Shown: positions 26,637-37,268, numbered from the stretch's first letter. The stretch is 64,000 nt of DNA from Pseudomonas entomophila (GCF_013523125.1 NZ_JAAMQJ010000001.1:235314-299313), one strand, 5' to 3'. The notes: generated by a model from the sequence alone, not told the origin. A program made the numbers and translations.

Positions 26637-27140
26637 CTAGCGTATCCCATCGTCCAATTGCAGTTTCGCCACCGACGTGCGAAGGCGAACGGTGCCGGGA
26701 ACGAGGACACGTTGCAGGCGCAGGAAGCACGCGTCCTCGCCCACCTCGACGAAACCATGGCGCAGGTAGAGATGGCGGGCAGGATTGCCGCGAAAGACCA
26801 TCAACCGCACGGCCGGCAGGCGCCGCTCGGCAGCCCAGGCGGCGAGACGCTCCAGGACACGCCCGCCTACGCCCTGGCCCCGGTGCTCGGGCAGCAGGTG
26901 CAGCTCGCGGATGAACAATGCATGGTGGTCCTGACTGAGGCTGCAATACCCCGCCCGCCGGTCGTCGTGCAGGATCCGCCACTGCTCGCGCCAGCCCCAG
27001 GCCTGGTCGAAGGCGTCGTCGGTCCAGTCCAGGTCGAAGCGCTGGTAGTACGGCTGCATGGCCTGTTGGGTGAGTGTGCGGGCGAACGGCAGGTCGTCCT
27101 CGGTGGCGGGAAGCAGGTCGACGGCAGGGCGTGCGTCCAT
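26637..27140 (-). CDS. GNAT-family N-acetyltransferase
   Basis: A 167-residue acetyltransferase with the acetyl-CoA loop LLPEHRGQGVGGRVLERLAAWA (residues about 83-104), preceded by the strand FIRELHL and followed by LMVFRGNPARHLYLRHGF, the standard GNAT B/A motif pair. The substrate is unknown. The gap to gacA is 62 bp; both read the same way, so partial cotranscription is possible. Confidence 0.85.
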   Translation of the reverse strand: MDARPAVDLLPATEDDLPFARTLTQQAMQPYYQRFDLDWTDDAFDQAWGWREQWRILHDDRRAGYCSLSQDHHALFIRELHLLPEHRGQGVGGRVLERLAAWAAERRLPAVRLMVFRGNPARHLYLRHGFVEVGEDACFLRLQRVLVPGTVRLRTSVAKLQLDDGIR

Positions 27141-27212
27141 GGCGGCAATCTCGGTAGGCGCTAAGGTCGGCTTGACGGGACTTTATGGACCTTTCGAACT
27201 CACAAGATCAAC

Positions 27213-27240
27213 CCCTGCGCGTTGGAGCCGCCGCGCAGGG
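27213..27240 (-). terminator. Hairpin after the APC permease
   Basis: A perfect 9-bp stem (CCCTGCGCG 27213-27221 with CGCGCAGGG 27232-27240) lies 18 bp past the permease stop on the minus strand. Only GTTGATCTT follows, so it is a weak intrinsic terminator at best. Confidence 0.4.
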
Positions 27241-27258
27241 TCGCTACTCAGGCGGTAT

Positions 27259-28665
27259 TCACGCCCTGCCCTGCTCCGCCCGCTGCGACGCTGGCGCTGC
27301 GGTCACCGGTCGGCGGCGGACGGCATAGATACCCAGGATCGCCGTGGCCACGCCAACCGTCATCAGGGTCTCGTAGCGGTAGGCATCGCTGAACAGCATG
27401 TAGCCCAGGACCAAGGCGATCAGACCGATCACCAGCCAGGTCAGCCAGGGGAACAACCACATCTTCAGCGCCAGGACCGTCCCATCGCGCTCGGCCCGGG
27501 CACGCATGCGCAGTTGCGAAACGGCGATCACCAGGTACACCAGCAAGGCGATGGCGCCGGTGGTCGACAGCAGGAAACCGAAGACCTTGCCCGGAAAGGC
27601 ATAGTTGACCAGGCACCCCGCGAACCCGGCCAGGGTCGACAGGAGCACGGCCACCGTGGGCACGCCGCTCCCCGAGATGCGTCGGACGCTGACGGGCGCT
27701 TCGCCCCGGGCACTCAGCGAGTAGAGCATGCGCGACGCGGTGTAAAGCCCCGAGTTCATGCAACTGGTCACCGCCACCAGCACCACCAGGTCGACCATCA
27801 GCTTGGCACCCGGCACGTTCAGCACCTCCAATGCACGTTGGAACGACCCCACCGACTTCAGCGCCGGGTCGTTCCAGGCCACCAGCGACACCACCAGAAA
27901 GATCGAGGCCAGGTAGAAAATGGCGATGCGGTAGACCACCAGGTTGGTGGCGCGGCGGATCTTCTCCTGAGGGTTGGCGGTTTCGTCCGCCGCGATGGTC
28001 ACGATCTCGGCCCCGAAGAACGAGAAGATCGTGATCAGCACACCACCCAGCACCGTGCCGAACCCATTGGGCATGAACCCGCCATGCGCCCAGAGCTGGC
28101 TGATGCCGGACACCGACGCCAGCGGCCAGAAGCCTGTCACTGCCAGGGTACAGACGATGATGAAGGCGACGATGGCGATCACCTTGACCAGCGCGAACCA
28201 GTATTCGAACTCGCCGAAGTTTTTCACGCTGACCAGGTTGCTGCCCGACAGTACGAGCATGATCAGGAAGGCGAAGGCCCAGGACGGCACCGCGGGGAAC
28301 CAGGCATGCAGGATGCCGGCCCCGGCGATGGCTTCGACCGGAATGATCAGCACCCAGAACCACCAGTACAGCCAGCCGATGGTGAACCCGGCCCACGGGC
28401 CAATGGCCTCGCTGGCGTAGGTGGAGAACGACCCGCTGTTGGGGTTGGCGATGGCCATCTCGCCGAGCATGCGCATGACCAGCAGGACCAGCAGCCCGGT
28501 CAGGGCGTAGGAGATCAGGATCGCAGGGCCGGCGGTGGCGATGGCGTTGGACGAGCCGATGAACAGGCCCGCGCCGATGATCCCAGCGATGGAGATCATC
28601 GACACCTGGCGGGCGGTGAGGCCATGCTGCAAGGTGCGTTGTTTTTTGTGTGGATGTGAAGCCAT
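27259..28665 (-). CDS. APC-family amino acid permease
   Basis: Inner-membrane amino-acid/H+ symporter of the AAT/GabP subgroup. The 468-residue protein has about 12 hydrophobic segments, the family's opening LTARQVSMISIAGIIGAGLF (TM1), the conserved EMAIANPNSGSFSTYA after TM2, and FFGAEIVTIAADE in TM6. Start ATG 28665 (MASHPHKKQ) is chosen because the longer frame upstream lacks homologous sequence. It is divergent from a class III aminotransferase, which suggests uptake of a substrate for that enzyme such as GABA, 5-aminovalerate or lysine derivatives; this is inference. Confidence 0.88.
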   Translation of the reverse strand: MASHPHKKQRTLQHGLTARQVSMISIAGIIGAGLFIGSSNAIATAGPAILISYALTGLLVLLVMRMLGEMAIANPNSGSFSTYASEAIGPWAGFTIGWLYWWFWVLIIPVEAIAGAGILHAWFPAVPSWAFAFLIMLVLSGSNLVSVKNFGEFEYWFALVKVIAIVAFIIVCTLAVTGFWPLASVSGISQLWAHGGFMPNGFGTVLGGVLITIFSFFGAEIVTIAADETANPQEKIRRATNLVVYRIAIFYLASIFLVVSLVAWNDPALKSVGSFQRALEVLNVPGAKLMVDLVVLVAVTSCMNSGLYTASRMLYSLSARGEAPVSVRRISGSGVPTVAVLLSTLAGFAGCLVNYAFPGKVFGFLLSTTGAIALLVYLVIAVSQLRMRARAERDGTVLALKMWLFPWLTWLVIGLIALVLGYMLFSDAYRYETLMTVGVATAILGIYAVRRRPVTAAPASQRAEQGRA

Positions 28666-29117
28666 GGGGAACCCTCGAGTGGGCAGCCGCCCGGGGCGGC
28701 GGTGGATCGACGAAAAAGGCAGGGCCATGTGGTCAGCGGTACGACGACCACGTCGGTTCTGCAGCCGTCGCAACGGACCGATCGGCAGCGGCCAAGGCAC
28801 GCGACCTGGCGCGTCGATCCGGGTAGGTAGGCGCATCAACAACCATCTTGTTCTCACTCCTGCATCGCTGGCGGATTGTCATCGTTGATGCAGGTCAGTA
28901 TCCCGTCACGTTGCGCAGGCCAACAAACGACCTTTTGGACGCATGTAATTCCCACAGGGAATGGATGGCTCCAACAGCAAGCAACCGCTCAGTTCAAATC
29001 AAGCCACGTACATTCATTCACGACTCGAAGGAATGACTGCAATCCAATTATTCGTTTGCACCCACCGGCCGTGCCAGGGTTCGATGGAGGCCTTCCTCGA
29101 TCCAGGCCCAGGCACTC
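28666..29117. promoter_or_regulatory. 452-bp divergent promoter region (permease / aminotransferase)
   Basis: Separates two divergently read genes and must contain both promoters. An imperfect inverted repeat AATTCCCACAGGGAAT lies near 28948-28963. No coding frame with recognisable content was seen. Confidence 0.4.
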
Positions 29118-30374
29118 ATGAACCCGGAAAGCATCAGCGCATCCCTCGCCATCGTGCACCCCATCACCCTCTCCTACGGTCGCAATGCCGAAGTCTGGGA
29201 CACGGCGGGCACGCGCTACATCGACTTCATCGGCGGCATCGGCGTGCTCAACCTGGGGCATTGCAACCCGGCCGTGGTGGCAGCCATCCAGGACCAGGCC
29301 ACGCGCCTGACGCACGCTGCGTTCAACGCCGCGCCCCATCAGCTCTACCTGACCCTGATGGAGCGGCTCGGCGCCTTCGTGCCGGTGTCGTACCCGGTGG
29401 CCGGCATGCTGACCAACAGTGGCGCGGAGGCCGCTGAGAACGCACTGAAGATCGTGCGCGGCGCCACCGGCAAGCGCGCGATCATCGCCTTCGACGGTGC
29501 CTTCCACGGGCGAACCCTGGCAACGCTCAACCTCAATGGCAAGGTCGCGCCTTACAAGCAACGTGTCGGCGAACTGCCTGGGCCGGCCTATCACCTGCCC
29601 TACCCCAGTGCCGACAGCGGCGTGACCTGTGCCCAGGCCTGGGCGGCACTGGAACGGCTGTTCAGCGTGGAACTGTCAGTAGAGGACGTGGCCGCGTTCA
29701 TCCTGGAGCCGGTGCAGGGCGAAGGGGGCTTCCTGGCGCTGGACCCGGCCTTCGCCCAGGCGCTGCGACGCTTCTGCGACGATCACGGCATCCTGATCAT
29801 CGTCGATGAGATCCAGTCAGGCTTCGGCCGCACGGGCCAGCGCTTCGACTTCCCGCGCCTGGGGATCGAGCCGGACCTGCTGTTGCTGGCCAAGAGCATC
29901 GCGGGCGGCATGCCCCTCGGCGCGGTACTGGGCCGGCGTGCGCTGCTGGACGCGCTGCCCAAGGGCGGACTGGGGGGCACCTACTCGGGCAACCCGATCG
30001 CCTGCGCGGCAGCGCTGGCAAGCCTGGCGCAGATGAGCGACGAGCACCTGGCGACCTGGGGCGAGCGCCAGGCCCAGGCCATCGCCACACGCTACGAACG
30101 CTGGGTCGAGCAGGGCCTGACCTCGCCCCTGGGCCGGCTGACCGGCGTGGGCGCCATGCGCGGGCTCGAGATCGTCGATGCCGAGGGCAAGCCGGCACCG
30201 GCGCAACTGGCCCGGTTGCTGACCCTGGCCCGAGCGCGGGGGTTGCTGTTGATGCCCAGCGGCAAGGCCCGGCATATCGTGCGCCTGCTGGCGCCCTTGA
30301 CCATCGAGCCTGCAGTGCTCGAGGAGGGCCTGGACATTCTCGAGCAGTGCCTGGGCGAGCTGGAAAGCGTTTAG
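29118..30374 (+). CDS. Class III omega-aminotransferase (probable 2-aminoadipate / GABA-type)
   Basis: PLP enzyme that moves an amino group to 2-oxoglutarate. The 418-residue protein has NSGAEAAENALKIVRGATGK (about 95-114), AFDGAFHGRTLATLNLNGK, the PLP-contact VDEIQSGFGRTGQ (Asp about 232), the Schiff-base lysine in LLAKSIAGGMPLGAV (about 260), and GGTYSGNPIACAAAL. By position relative to uvrC, aceA and nuo it corresponds to the P. putida aminotransferase assigned to 2-aminoadipate in lysine breakdown (PP_4108, from memory). Annotation as 4-aminobutyrate aminotransferase is the alternative. The stop overlaps the next, convergent gene. Confidence 0.85.
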   Translation: MNPESISASLAIVHPITLSYGRNAEVWDTAGTRYIDFIGGIGVLNLGHCNPAVVAAIQDQATRLTHAAFNAAPHQLYLTLMERLGAFVPVSYPVAGMLTNSGAEAAENALKIVRGATGKRAIIAFDGAFHGRTLATLNLNGKVAPYKQRVGELPGPAYHLPYPSADSGVTCAQAWAALERLFSVELSVEDVAAFILEPVQGEGGFLALDPAFAQALRRFCDDHGILIIVDEIQSGFGRTGQRFDFPRLGIEPDLLLLAKSIAGGMPLGAVLGRRALLDALPKGGLGGTYSGNPIACAAALASLAQMSDEHLATWGERQAQAIATRYERWVEQGLTSPLGRLTGVGAMRGLEIVDAEGKPAPAQLARLLTLARARGLLLMPSGKARHIVRLLAPLTIEPAVLEEGLDILEQCLGELESV

Positions 30375-30667
30375 AGCCCCAGCTCCTGAGGCGTCAGCAT
30401 GTCCGACTCGAAGGCGATCCAGCCCCCTTCGAGCTCGGCGTGCCCGTTGACGATCGGGCCGTAGTAGCTCAGCCCGTTCTCCAGGGTGACGCAGATGTGG
30501 GTCGCACCGTCCGGCGCGGCCAGCGTGCCGATGAAGTGGGCTTTTTTCAGGGTTTCGGTCACGGCTTCCAGCCCGATGCGCATGGCCGTGTTCTCGACGG
30601 CCTCGACCTCGCCCCCGTGGGATTCTGCACTGATGGTCACGGTGGCGGTGTACGGGAACTGACTCAA
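30371..30667 (-). CDS. Hypothetical protein, 98 residues
   Basis: No family recognised. A small acidic protein, mixed strand and helix, beginning SQFPYTATVTISAES and ending FESDMLTPQELGL, without signal peptide or cysteines. Start is TTG 30667, with GAGGT eight bases upstream; the longer frame crosses the promoter. Its stop overlaps that of the aminotransferase by four bases. The balanced composition and tight packing argue for a real gene. Confidence 0.6.
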   Translation of the reverse strand: MSQFPYTATVTISAESHGGEVEAVENTAMRIGLEAVTETLKKAHFIGTLAAPDGATHICVTLENGLSYYGPIVNGHAELEGGWIAFESDMLTPQELGL

Positions 30668-30840
30668 GCGATCTACCTCATGGGGTGCAATGGACGGCAC
30701 TGCGGTGCCGGAAGGTGCGTAGGGTATGCCAGTGCGCGCCGATAGGCGAGCCTGGGCTGCGGCGTCGCCGTCATGGCCTCCCCTGGCGCGATCTGCTAGG
30801 GTGCGCGCCGAAGCCCGCCCTACCACCATGAGGATCGCCC

Positions 30841-31269
30841 GTGAGCGCCGAGCCACCCCTGATCGCCGACCTGTTCGAGACCGACAAACGCCTGGCCCTC
30901 AAGCCTGTGGTCGACTTCAACACTTACCTGCGCAACGCCTTCGGCGACGGTCCGTGCCGCTGCCACCGCTGCCTGGAACTGCAAGGCGACGACAGCACTT
31001 ACACCTATCGGCACACCTTCGTGATGCAGGGTCAGCCGGTGCATCGACGCTTCGCGATGACGGCAGGCAGCGACGTGCTGCAGGCCCTGAAGAAAGCATG
31101 GCTGTCCTATACCAAGACCGACCTGAATGCCCGCGGCGAGCTCGAGATCGACACCGTGAAAGGCTTTACCGACGCCAGCCTGCACGAACGCCTGCTGGCC
31201 CTGCTGCCGGCCAGTGGGCTGGCACGCGAGGACGCCGGTACCTGGCACCTGCAAGCCGTCGGCGACTGA
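30841..31269 (+). CDS. Hypothetical protein with a CxCxxC motif, 142 residues
   Basis: No family recognised. GTG start at 30841. After an N-terminal helical part there is GPCRCHRCLEL (cysteines about residues 39, 41 and 44), which could hold a metal, followed by a strand-rich segment TYTYRHTFVMQGQPVHRRFAM in pieces and a helical C terminus. No signal peptide. It stands alone between a convergent pair: the SulP gene reads toward it with a 27-bp gap. Confidence 0.6.
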   Translation: MSAEPPLIADLFETDKRLALKPVVDFNTYLRNAFGDGPCRCHRCLELQGDDSTYTYRHTFVMQGQPVHRRFAMTAGSDVLQALKKAWLSYTKTDLNARGELEIDTVKGFTDASLHERLLALLPASGLAREDAGTWHLQAVGD

Positions 31270-31296
31270 CGTCCGCGCAGCGTCATCACCCGTGGA

Positions 31297-32736
31297 TCAA
31301 TGCTCCCCGGCGCGCTTGAGCAGCTTCTTGCAGCGCTCCGACAGGTGCACCACGCGCAGATGCTTGCCAGCCTTGGCGTAGCGCTCGCGCAGGGTCTTCA
31401 ACGCGGCGATCGCCGAATAGTCGACGAAGGTCAGGTGCTGGCAGTCCAGGGTGACCCGCTCGGGATCCCCGGCCGGATCGAACTGGTCGAGAAACGGCGT
31501 GGTGGACGCGAAGAACAAGGTGCCATGGGCTGTGTACAGCTTGCTGCCATCCGCCTCGAGGTGGCCGCTCGCATACAGCTCGCGGGCGTGCTGCCAGGCA
31601 AAACTGATGGCGGCGATGACGATGCCGAACAGCACCGCAGTCGCCAGATCGGTGAGCACCGTCACCACGGTCACGGCGATGATCGCCAGGACGTCATTGA
31701 CAGGCACTTTGTGCAGCACGCGCAACGATGCCCAGGCGAAGGTCTGCTGCGCCACCACGAACATCACCCCGACCAGGGCCGCCAGCGGGATGCGTTCGAT
31801 CAGCGGCGACAGCAGCAGGATGAACAGCAGGATCATCACGCCGGCCACCACCCCCGAGACCCGTCCCCGGCCCCCGGAGCTCAGGTTGATCACGGTCTGG
31901 CCGATCATCGCGCACCCACCCATGCCGCCGAACAGGCCGGAGACCATGTTGGCCGCGCCCAAGGCCATGCATTCGCGGTCCGGGTAGCCGCGGCTTTCGG
32001 TGATCTCGTCGGTCAGGTTCAGGGTGAGCAGGGTCTCCAGCAGGCCGACCATGGCCATGAGCACGGCGTACGGGGCGATGATGCGCAGGGTCTCCAGGCT
32101 CCAGGGCACGTCAGGCCAGGCCAGGGCCGGCAGACCGCCGGCGATGTGCGCCATGTCGCCCAAGGTGCGCGTCGGCAGGTCGAGCAGGTAGACCAGCAGG
32201 CCCACGCCGAGGATCGCCACCAGTGCAGGCGGCACGGCCCGGGTCAGCTTCGGCAAGACGTACACCACCAGCATGGTCAATGCGACCAACCCGATCATCA
32301 GGTACAGCGGCGCGCCACTGAGCCAGTGCTCGCCCTGCTTGAAGTGCTCGAGCTGGGCCATGGCGATCACGATCGCCAGGCCGTTGACGAAGCCGAGCAT
32401 GACTGGATAGGGCACCAGCCGGACCAGTTTGCCCAGCCGCAGCAGGCCGAACAACAGCATGACCACCCCACCCAGGACGACGGTGGCCAACAGGTACTGG
32501 GCGCCGTGCTGGACGACCAGTGCGACGATGACGACCGCCATCGAGCCGGCCGCCCCCGAGATCATGCCGGGGCGCCCGCCGAACAGTGCGGTCAGCGTGC
32601 AGATGATGACGGCGCCGTACAGGCCCATCAGCGGATTGAGGTGGGCGACCAGGGCAAACGCGATGCACTCGGGCACCAGGGCGAACGACGTGGTCAGGCC
32701 GGCGAGTACGTCGGCGCGAAGACGGGTGGGTTTCAT
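31297..32736 (-). CDS. SulP-family anion transporter with STAS domain
   Basis: Inner-membrane transporter for sulfate, bicarbonate or a carboxylate. The 479-residue protein has 10-14 hydrophobic segments, the SulP opening DVLAGLTTSFALVPECIAFA and the central NMVSGLFGGMGGCAMIGQT block, then a C-terminal STAS domain (VTLDCQHLTFVDYSAIAAL, about 425-443). The start MKPTRLRADVLAG at 32736 is conventional. The substrate cannot be assigned; it is read alone. Confidence 0.88.
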   Translation of the reverse strand: MKPTRLRADVLAGLTTSFALVPECIAFALVAHLNPLMGLYGAVIICTLTALFGGRPGMISGAAGSMAVVIVALVVQHGAQYLLATVVLGGVVMLLFGLLRLGKLVRLVPYPVMLGFVNGLAIVIAMAQLEHFKQGEHWLSGAPLYLMIGLVALTMLVVYVLPKLTRAVPPALVAILGVGLLVYLLDLPTRTLGDMAHIAGGLPALAWPDVPWSLETLRIIAPYAVLMAMVGLLETLLTLNLTDEITESRGYPDRECMALGAANMVSGLFGGMGGCAMIGQTVINLSSGGRGRVSGVVAGVMILLFILLLSPLIERIPLAALVGVMFVVAQQTFAWASLRVLHKVPVNDVLAIIAVTVVTVLTDLATAVLFGIVIAAISFAWQHARELYASGHLEADGSKLYTAHGTLFFASTTPFLDQFDPAGDPERVTLDCQHLTFVDYSAIAALKTLRERYAKAGKHLRVVHLSERCKKLLKRAGEH

Positions 32737-33083
32737 GGGCTTCCTGTAATGGACGATCTGCGCTGCCGGTAAACGGACAAGCCAGGACGACCGGGCGCCA
32801 GGGGCAGGCCACCTGACGGGTCGACAACCGGAGAAGACAGCGCGCGCAAGTAAGACGTGGGCTTCAGTCGTGCTGGAGCGCTAGGACAAGGTGTGAATGT
32901 TACGGAATTTGTCTGACCTGGACCACTGACTCGTCGACACGGCGCTGTCGTACGACAGGCACGTCCGGAATGCATGTACTGCCGAGCCGCCTTCGGTCCC
33001 GCGATGCCGTGGCGCGCCCGGGCGATACAACCGGCGATGAATTTGCCATGATGACCCCCTCTCCTCCCGCCGAGGTACTGGAC
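32737..33083. promoter_or_regulatory. 347-bp divergent promoter region with a 14-bp perfect palindrome
   Basis: Lies between the SulP gene and the secretin-like gene. At 32945-32958 is the perfect palindrome CTGTCGTACGACAG, a plausible operator for an unidentified dimeric regulator, 126 bp before the secretin-like start. GAGGTACTG just before 33084 is the ribosome site of that gene. No coding sequence was seen. Confidence 0.45.
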
Positions 33084-33815
33084 ATGAAACGACGTCTTTT
33101 TCTGGCCTGCCTGTCAGCCTTTGCCAGCCTGCACGCCCAGGCCGCTTCCGAAGTCATCGCCTTGCAGCACCGCACAGGGACCGAGCTGCTGCCGGCCGCC
33201 CAGTCCGCCCTGGGACGCGAGGGAACGGTGAGCGTGTTCGAAGACAAGCTGATCGTCAACGCCAGTGCGGAGCGTATCGAAGAGGTCCGTGCGCTAGTGC
33301 GCCAGCTCGATACCCGCGCCAGGCGCCTGCTGGTCAGCGTCGACACCGATGACACCCAGAGCCAGGATCGACGCGGGTCGGCGCAGATCATCGAGTACGG
33401 CACGAGCAACCGCGAAGGCGGCCTTCAACAGGTCCAGACCACCGACGGCCAGACGGCCTTGATCCAGGTGGGCCAGAGCGTCCCCATCACCACCGGCACG
33501 GCGACCGCCTATGGCGCGCAAACCACCACCGAGTACCGCAACGTCACCCAGGGTTTCTACGTGACGCCCACCGTGTCAGGCAATACGGTTCACGTGAAGA
33601 TCAGCACCAATAACGATCACATCAGCCGCGAACGTCAGGATGTAGTGAACGTTCAAAGCAGCGACACCACACTCAGCGGGCCACTGGGCGAATGGCTCTA
33701 CCTGGGTGGCAACAACGGGCAGTCGCAGTATCGTTCGGCCGATTCGGCCTATACCTACAGCACCCACCGTAGCCGGGACGTCTCGCTTAGGGTCAAGGTG
33801 GATGTGATCCCCTGA
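33084..33815 (+). CDS. Exported secretin-domain-like protein
   Basis: A 243-residue protein with a signal peptide (KRRLFLACLSAFASLHAQA, cleavage after about residue 20), then a secretin N-type domain (LPAAQSALGREGTVSVFEDK, IVNASAERIEEVRALVRQLD) and a segment like the start of the secretin core (TALIQVGQSVPITTGT, GFYVTPTVSGNTVHVKIST). At 243 residues it is far shorter than real secretins (500-700) and has no surrounding secretion genes, so it probably does not form a full outer-membrane channel alone. Small stand-alone proteins of this kind are common in Pseudomonas; function unknown. Start ATG 33084 has GAGG upstream. Confidence 0.75.
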   Translation: MKRRLFLACLSAFASLHAQAASEVIALQHRTGTELLPAAQSALGREGTVSVFEDKLIVNASAERIEEVRALVRQLDTRARRLLVSVDTDDTQSQDRRGSAQIIEYGTSNREGGLQQVQTTDGQTALIQVGQSVPITTGTATAYGAQTTTEYRNVTQGFYVTPTVSGNTVHVKISTNNDHISRERQDVVNVQSSDTTLSGPLGEWLYLGGNNGQSQYRSADSAYTYSTHRSRDVSLRVKVDVIP

Positions 33816-34272
33816 GCATACGCGACCTGAGCTTCGGAAGGTGACCGGCAAGTCGTCTACGACCAAAGATGTAGTGCCTTAATTTTTTCACTACAAAACC
33901 GTTGACAGGCGATTTTCTCCTTGGGCATGATGGCCTCGCTCACGCTGATCACGGGCTTTGCAAAGCCCTGGGCAGGCACCTTCCACCGCAAGGCTGCCCA
34001 CCCACACGGCCCACGAGGCGGTTCGATCGGATTGCGGCTGCACAGAGAACGTTGTCTCAAGGAACGAAAGCGGATCGAGCAGTAACCGGCAATCGCGTCA
34101 TACCGCCCGCAGGACGTCTCACGTTCGCCTGCCCGGGATGCGCTCGCCCTCCGATCATGCCCTGCCCTTCAGAACACCTCCCTGCGCCGCCACTGCCGTC
34201 GAACCGCGTCAGCCGATCAGGACGTCGAGCCTCGGTACATAACTCCAAGACTGATGCGACGAGGTTGATCCC
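33816..34272. promoter_or_regulatory. 457-bp aceA upstream region
   Basis: No gene seen. It should hold the aceA promoter. The stretch 33860-33915 is AT-rich (TTAATTTTTTCACTACAAAACC) and is the best promoter candidate. GAGG about ten bases before 34273 is the ribosome site. Confidence 0.35.
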
Positions 34273-35598
<1,326 letters not shown>

Positions 35599-35619
35599 TC
35601 GATCCCCCCGCGCTTGAAC

Positions 35620-35645
35620 AGGGCCCGCCTGCGGGCCCTTGCTTT
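35620..35645 (+). terminator. aceA terminator
   Basis: A GC-rich stem AGGGCCCGC / GCGGGCCCT starts 22 bp after the aceA stop and is followed by TGCTTTC. Confidence 0.75.
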
Positions 35646-36167
35646 CACTCCTTCCCCTTACCGCCCAGGCCACGTGCCAGTGCACCGTTCGTCATGGCGG
35701 TCTATGCTTTCGATGGAACGCCTCAGGCGAGCGCGCAATCGTACAAGCATTGATCCAGGTCGACATGCACGCCAGACAATTCAGGTAGAACGCTGGCTTG
35801 TCTTTGGCGCGCGTGGCGAGGTAGCCGCATGAACTTCGAATTCCTTGAGTCGACAGCTGAAGTTACAACTCGTGAGAATGAGAGTAATTATCATTACATA
35901 ACTGACTCATTAGTACGTCCTGCAAGAAACAGACTTGCGCCGCTTCTACGCAATCCCCGTGTTTCGCGGCCTCGAGCCCGATGCGAAGGCGTTTTGTTCT
36001 TAACATTACGAATAAATTTCCCCTGGCGGTTTTACTTGCGCCGGGTTTACCCATAAAATCGCCGCCATCGATCCCGCTGCGACATTTCGTCACTGCTTCT
36101 GCGACACGTCGTCACTGCGCTACTTATTTCAGACTGTAGAGCTCGGCCTCTATATAAGGATTTCAGC
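35646..36167. promoter_or_regulatory. nuo upstream region
   Basis: Over 500 bp without a convincing gene; the short frames here have no homologous look. Contains the Fur-box-like site at 35877-35895, then a stretch ending in a weak hairpin and T-rich GTTTTGTTCTT (35991-36001), and further AT-rich sequence (around 36005-36058) that is the likely nuo promoter. The nuoA ribosome site is AAGGA just before 36168. Confidence 0.5.
35877..35895 (-). promoter_or_regulatory. Fur-box-like site
   Basis: On the minus strand the 19 bases read AATGATAATTACTCTCATT, matching the AATGATAAT-N-ATTATCATT Fur consensus at 16 of 18 positions. It lies 273 bp upstream of nuoA with no annotated gene nearby, so its target may be nuo, an unannotated small RNA, or nothing. 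Confidence 0.65.
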
Positions 36168-36581
36168 ATGTCCGATTCGGCAGGACTGATCGCCCACAAC
36201 TGGGGCTTCGCCATCTTCCTTCTGGGCGTCATCGGCCTGTGCGCCTTCATGCTCGGCCTGTCCAGCCTGCTCGGCAGCAAGGCCTGGGGCCGCGCCAAGA
36301 ACGAGCCGTTCGAATCCGGCATGCTGCCGACCGGCAGCGCCCGCCTGCGCCTGTCCGCCAAATTCTATCTGGTCGCGATGCTGTTCGTGATCTTCGACAT
36401 CGAAGCCCTCTTTCTCTTTGCCTGGTCTGTGTCCGTCCGCGAAAGCGGCTGGACCGGATTCGTCGAAGCACTCGTTTTCATAGCAATTCTGTTGGCAGGT
36501 CTTGTCTACCTTTGGCGGGTCGGGGCGCTCGATTGGGCACCCGAGAGTCGTCGCAAGCGGCAAGCGAAGCTGAAACAATGA
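36168..36581 (+). CDS. nuoA: NADH-quinone oxidoreductase subunit A
   Basis: Small membrane subunit of respiratory complex I next to the quinone site. It has 137 residues with three hydrophobic helices ([58 protein letters not shown]) and the conserved loop [16 protein letters not shown]. First gene of the 13-gene nuoA-N operon; a 569-bp upstream region should hold the promoter. Confidence 0.97.
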   Translation: MSDSAGLIAHNWGFAIFLLGVIGLCAFMLGLSSLLGSKAWGRAKNEPFESGMLPTGSARLRLSAKFYLVAMLFVIFDIEALFLFAWSVSVRESGWTGFVEALVFIAILLAGLVYLWRVGALDWAPESRRKRQAKLKQ

Positions 36582-36590
36582 GGCTTTGGC

Positions 36591-37268
36591 ATGCAATACA
36601 ATCTCACCCGAATCGACCCGGACGCGCCCAACGAGCAATACCCTGTCGGTGAGCGCGGCACCGTCACCGACCAGATGCTCGAGGATCAGGTCCACAAGAA
36701 CATCTTCATGGGCAAGCTCGAGGATGTGCTCAGCGGTGCGGTCAACTGGGGACGCAAGAACTCGCTGTGGCCGTACAACTTCGGCCTCTCCTGCTGCTAC
36801 GTGGAAATGACCACGGCCTTCACGGCACCCCACGACATCGCGCGCTTCGGCGCCGAGGTCATCCGGGCCTCGCCGCGTCAGGCCGACTTCATGGTCATCG
36901 CCGGCACGCCGTTCCTGAAGATGGCCCCGATCATCCAGCGCCTGTACGAACAGATGCTGGAACCGAAGTGGGTGATCTCCATGGGCGCCTGCGCCAACTC
37001 CGGCGGGATGTACGACATCTACTCGGTCGTCCAGGGGGTGGACAAGTTCCTCCCGGTGGACGTGTACGTGCCGGGCTGCCCGCCACGCCCCGAAGCCTTC
37101 CTGCAAGGGCTGATGCTGTTGCAGGAATCGATCGGGCAGGAGCGTCGACCGCTGTCCTGGGTAGTCGGCGATCAAGGCATCTACCGTGCCGAGATGCCCG
37201 CCCAGAAAGACCTGCGACGTGAACAGCGCATTCAGGTCACCAACCTGCGCAGCCCCGACGAAGTCTGA
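36591..37268 (+). CDS. nuoB: NADH-quinone oxidoreductase subunit B
   Basis: Peripheral-arm subunit carrying the terminal 4Fe-4S cluster N2 that hands electrons to quinone. The 225-residue protein shows the cluster cysteines in [27 protein letters not shown] and [14 protein letters not shown]. It lies 9 bp after nuoA. Length is normal for Pseudomonas. Confidence 0.97.
   Translation: MQYNLTRIDPDAPNEQYPVGERGTVTDQMLEDQVHKNIFMGKLEDVLSGAVNWGRKNSLWPYNFGLSCCYVEMTTAFTAPHDIARFGAEVIRASPRQADFMVIAGTPFLKMAPIIQRLYEQMLEPKWVISMGACANSGGMYDIYSVVQGVDKFLPVDVYVPGCPPRPEAFLQGLMLLQESIGQERRPLSWVVGDQGIYRAEMPAQKDLRREQRIQVTNLRSPDEV

Noticed and set aside
25936..26982. Long form of gacA from 26982
   Set aside because: The added 136 residues are not homologous to GacA and overlap the GNAT gene; the TTG at 26574 is the known type of start for this gene.
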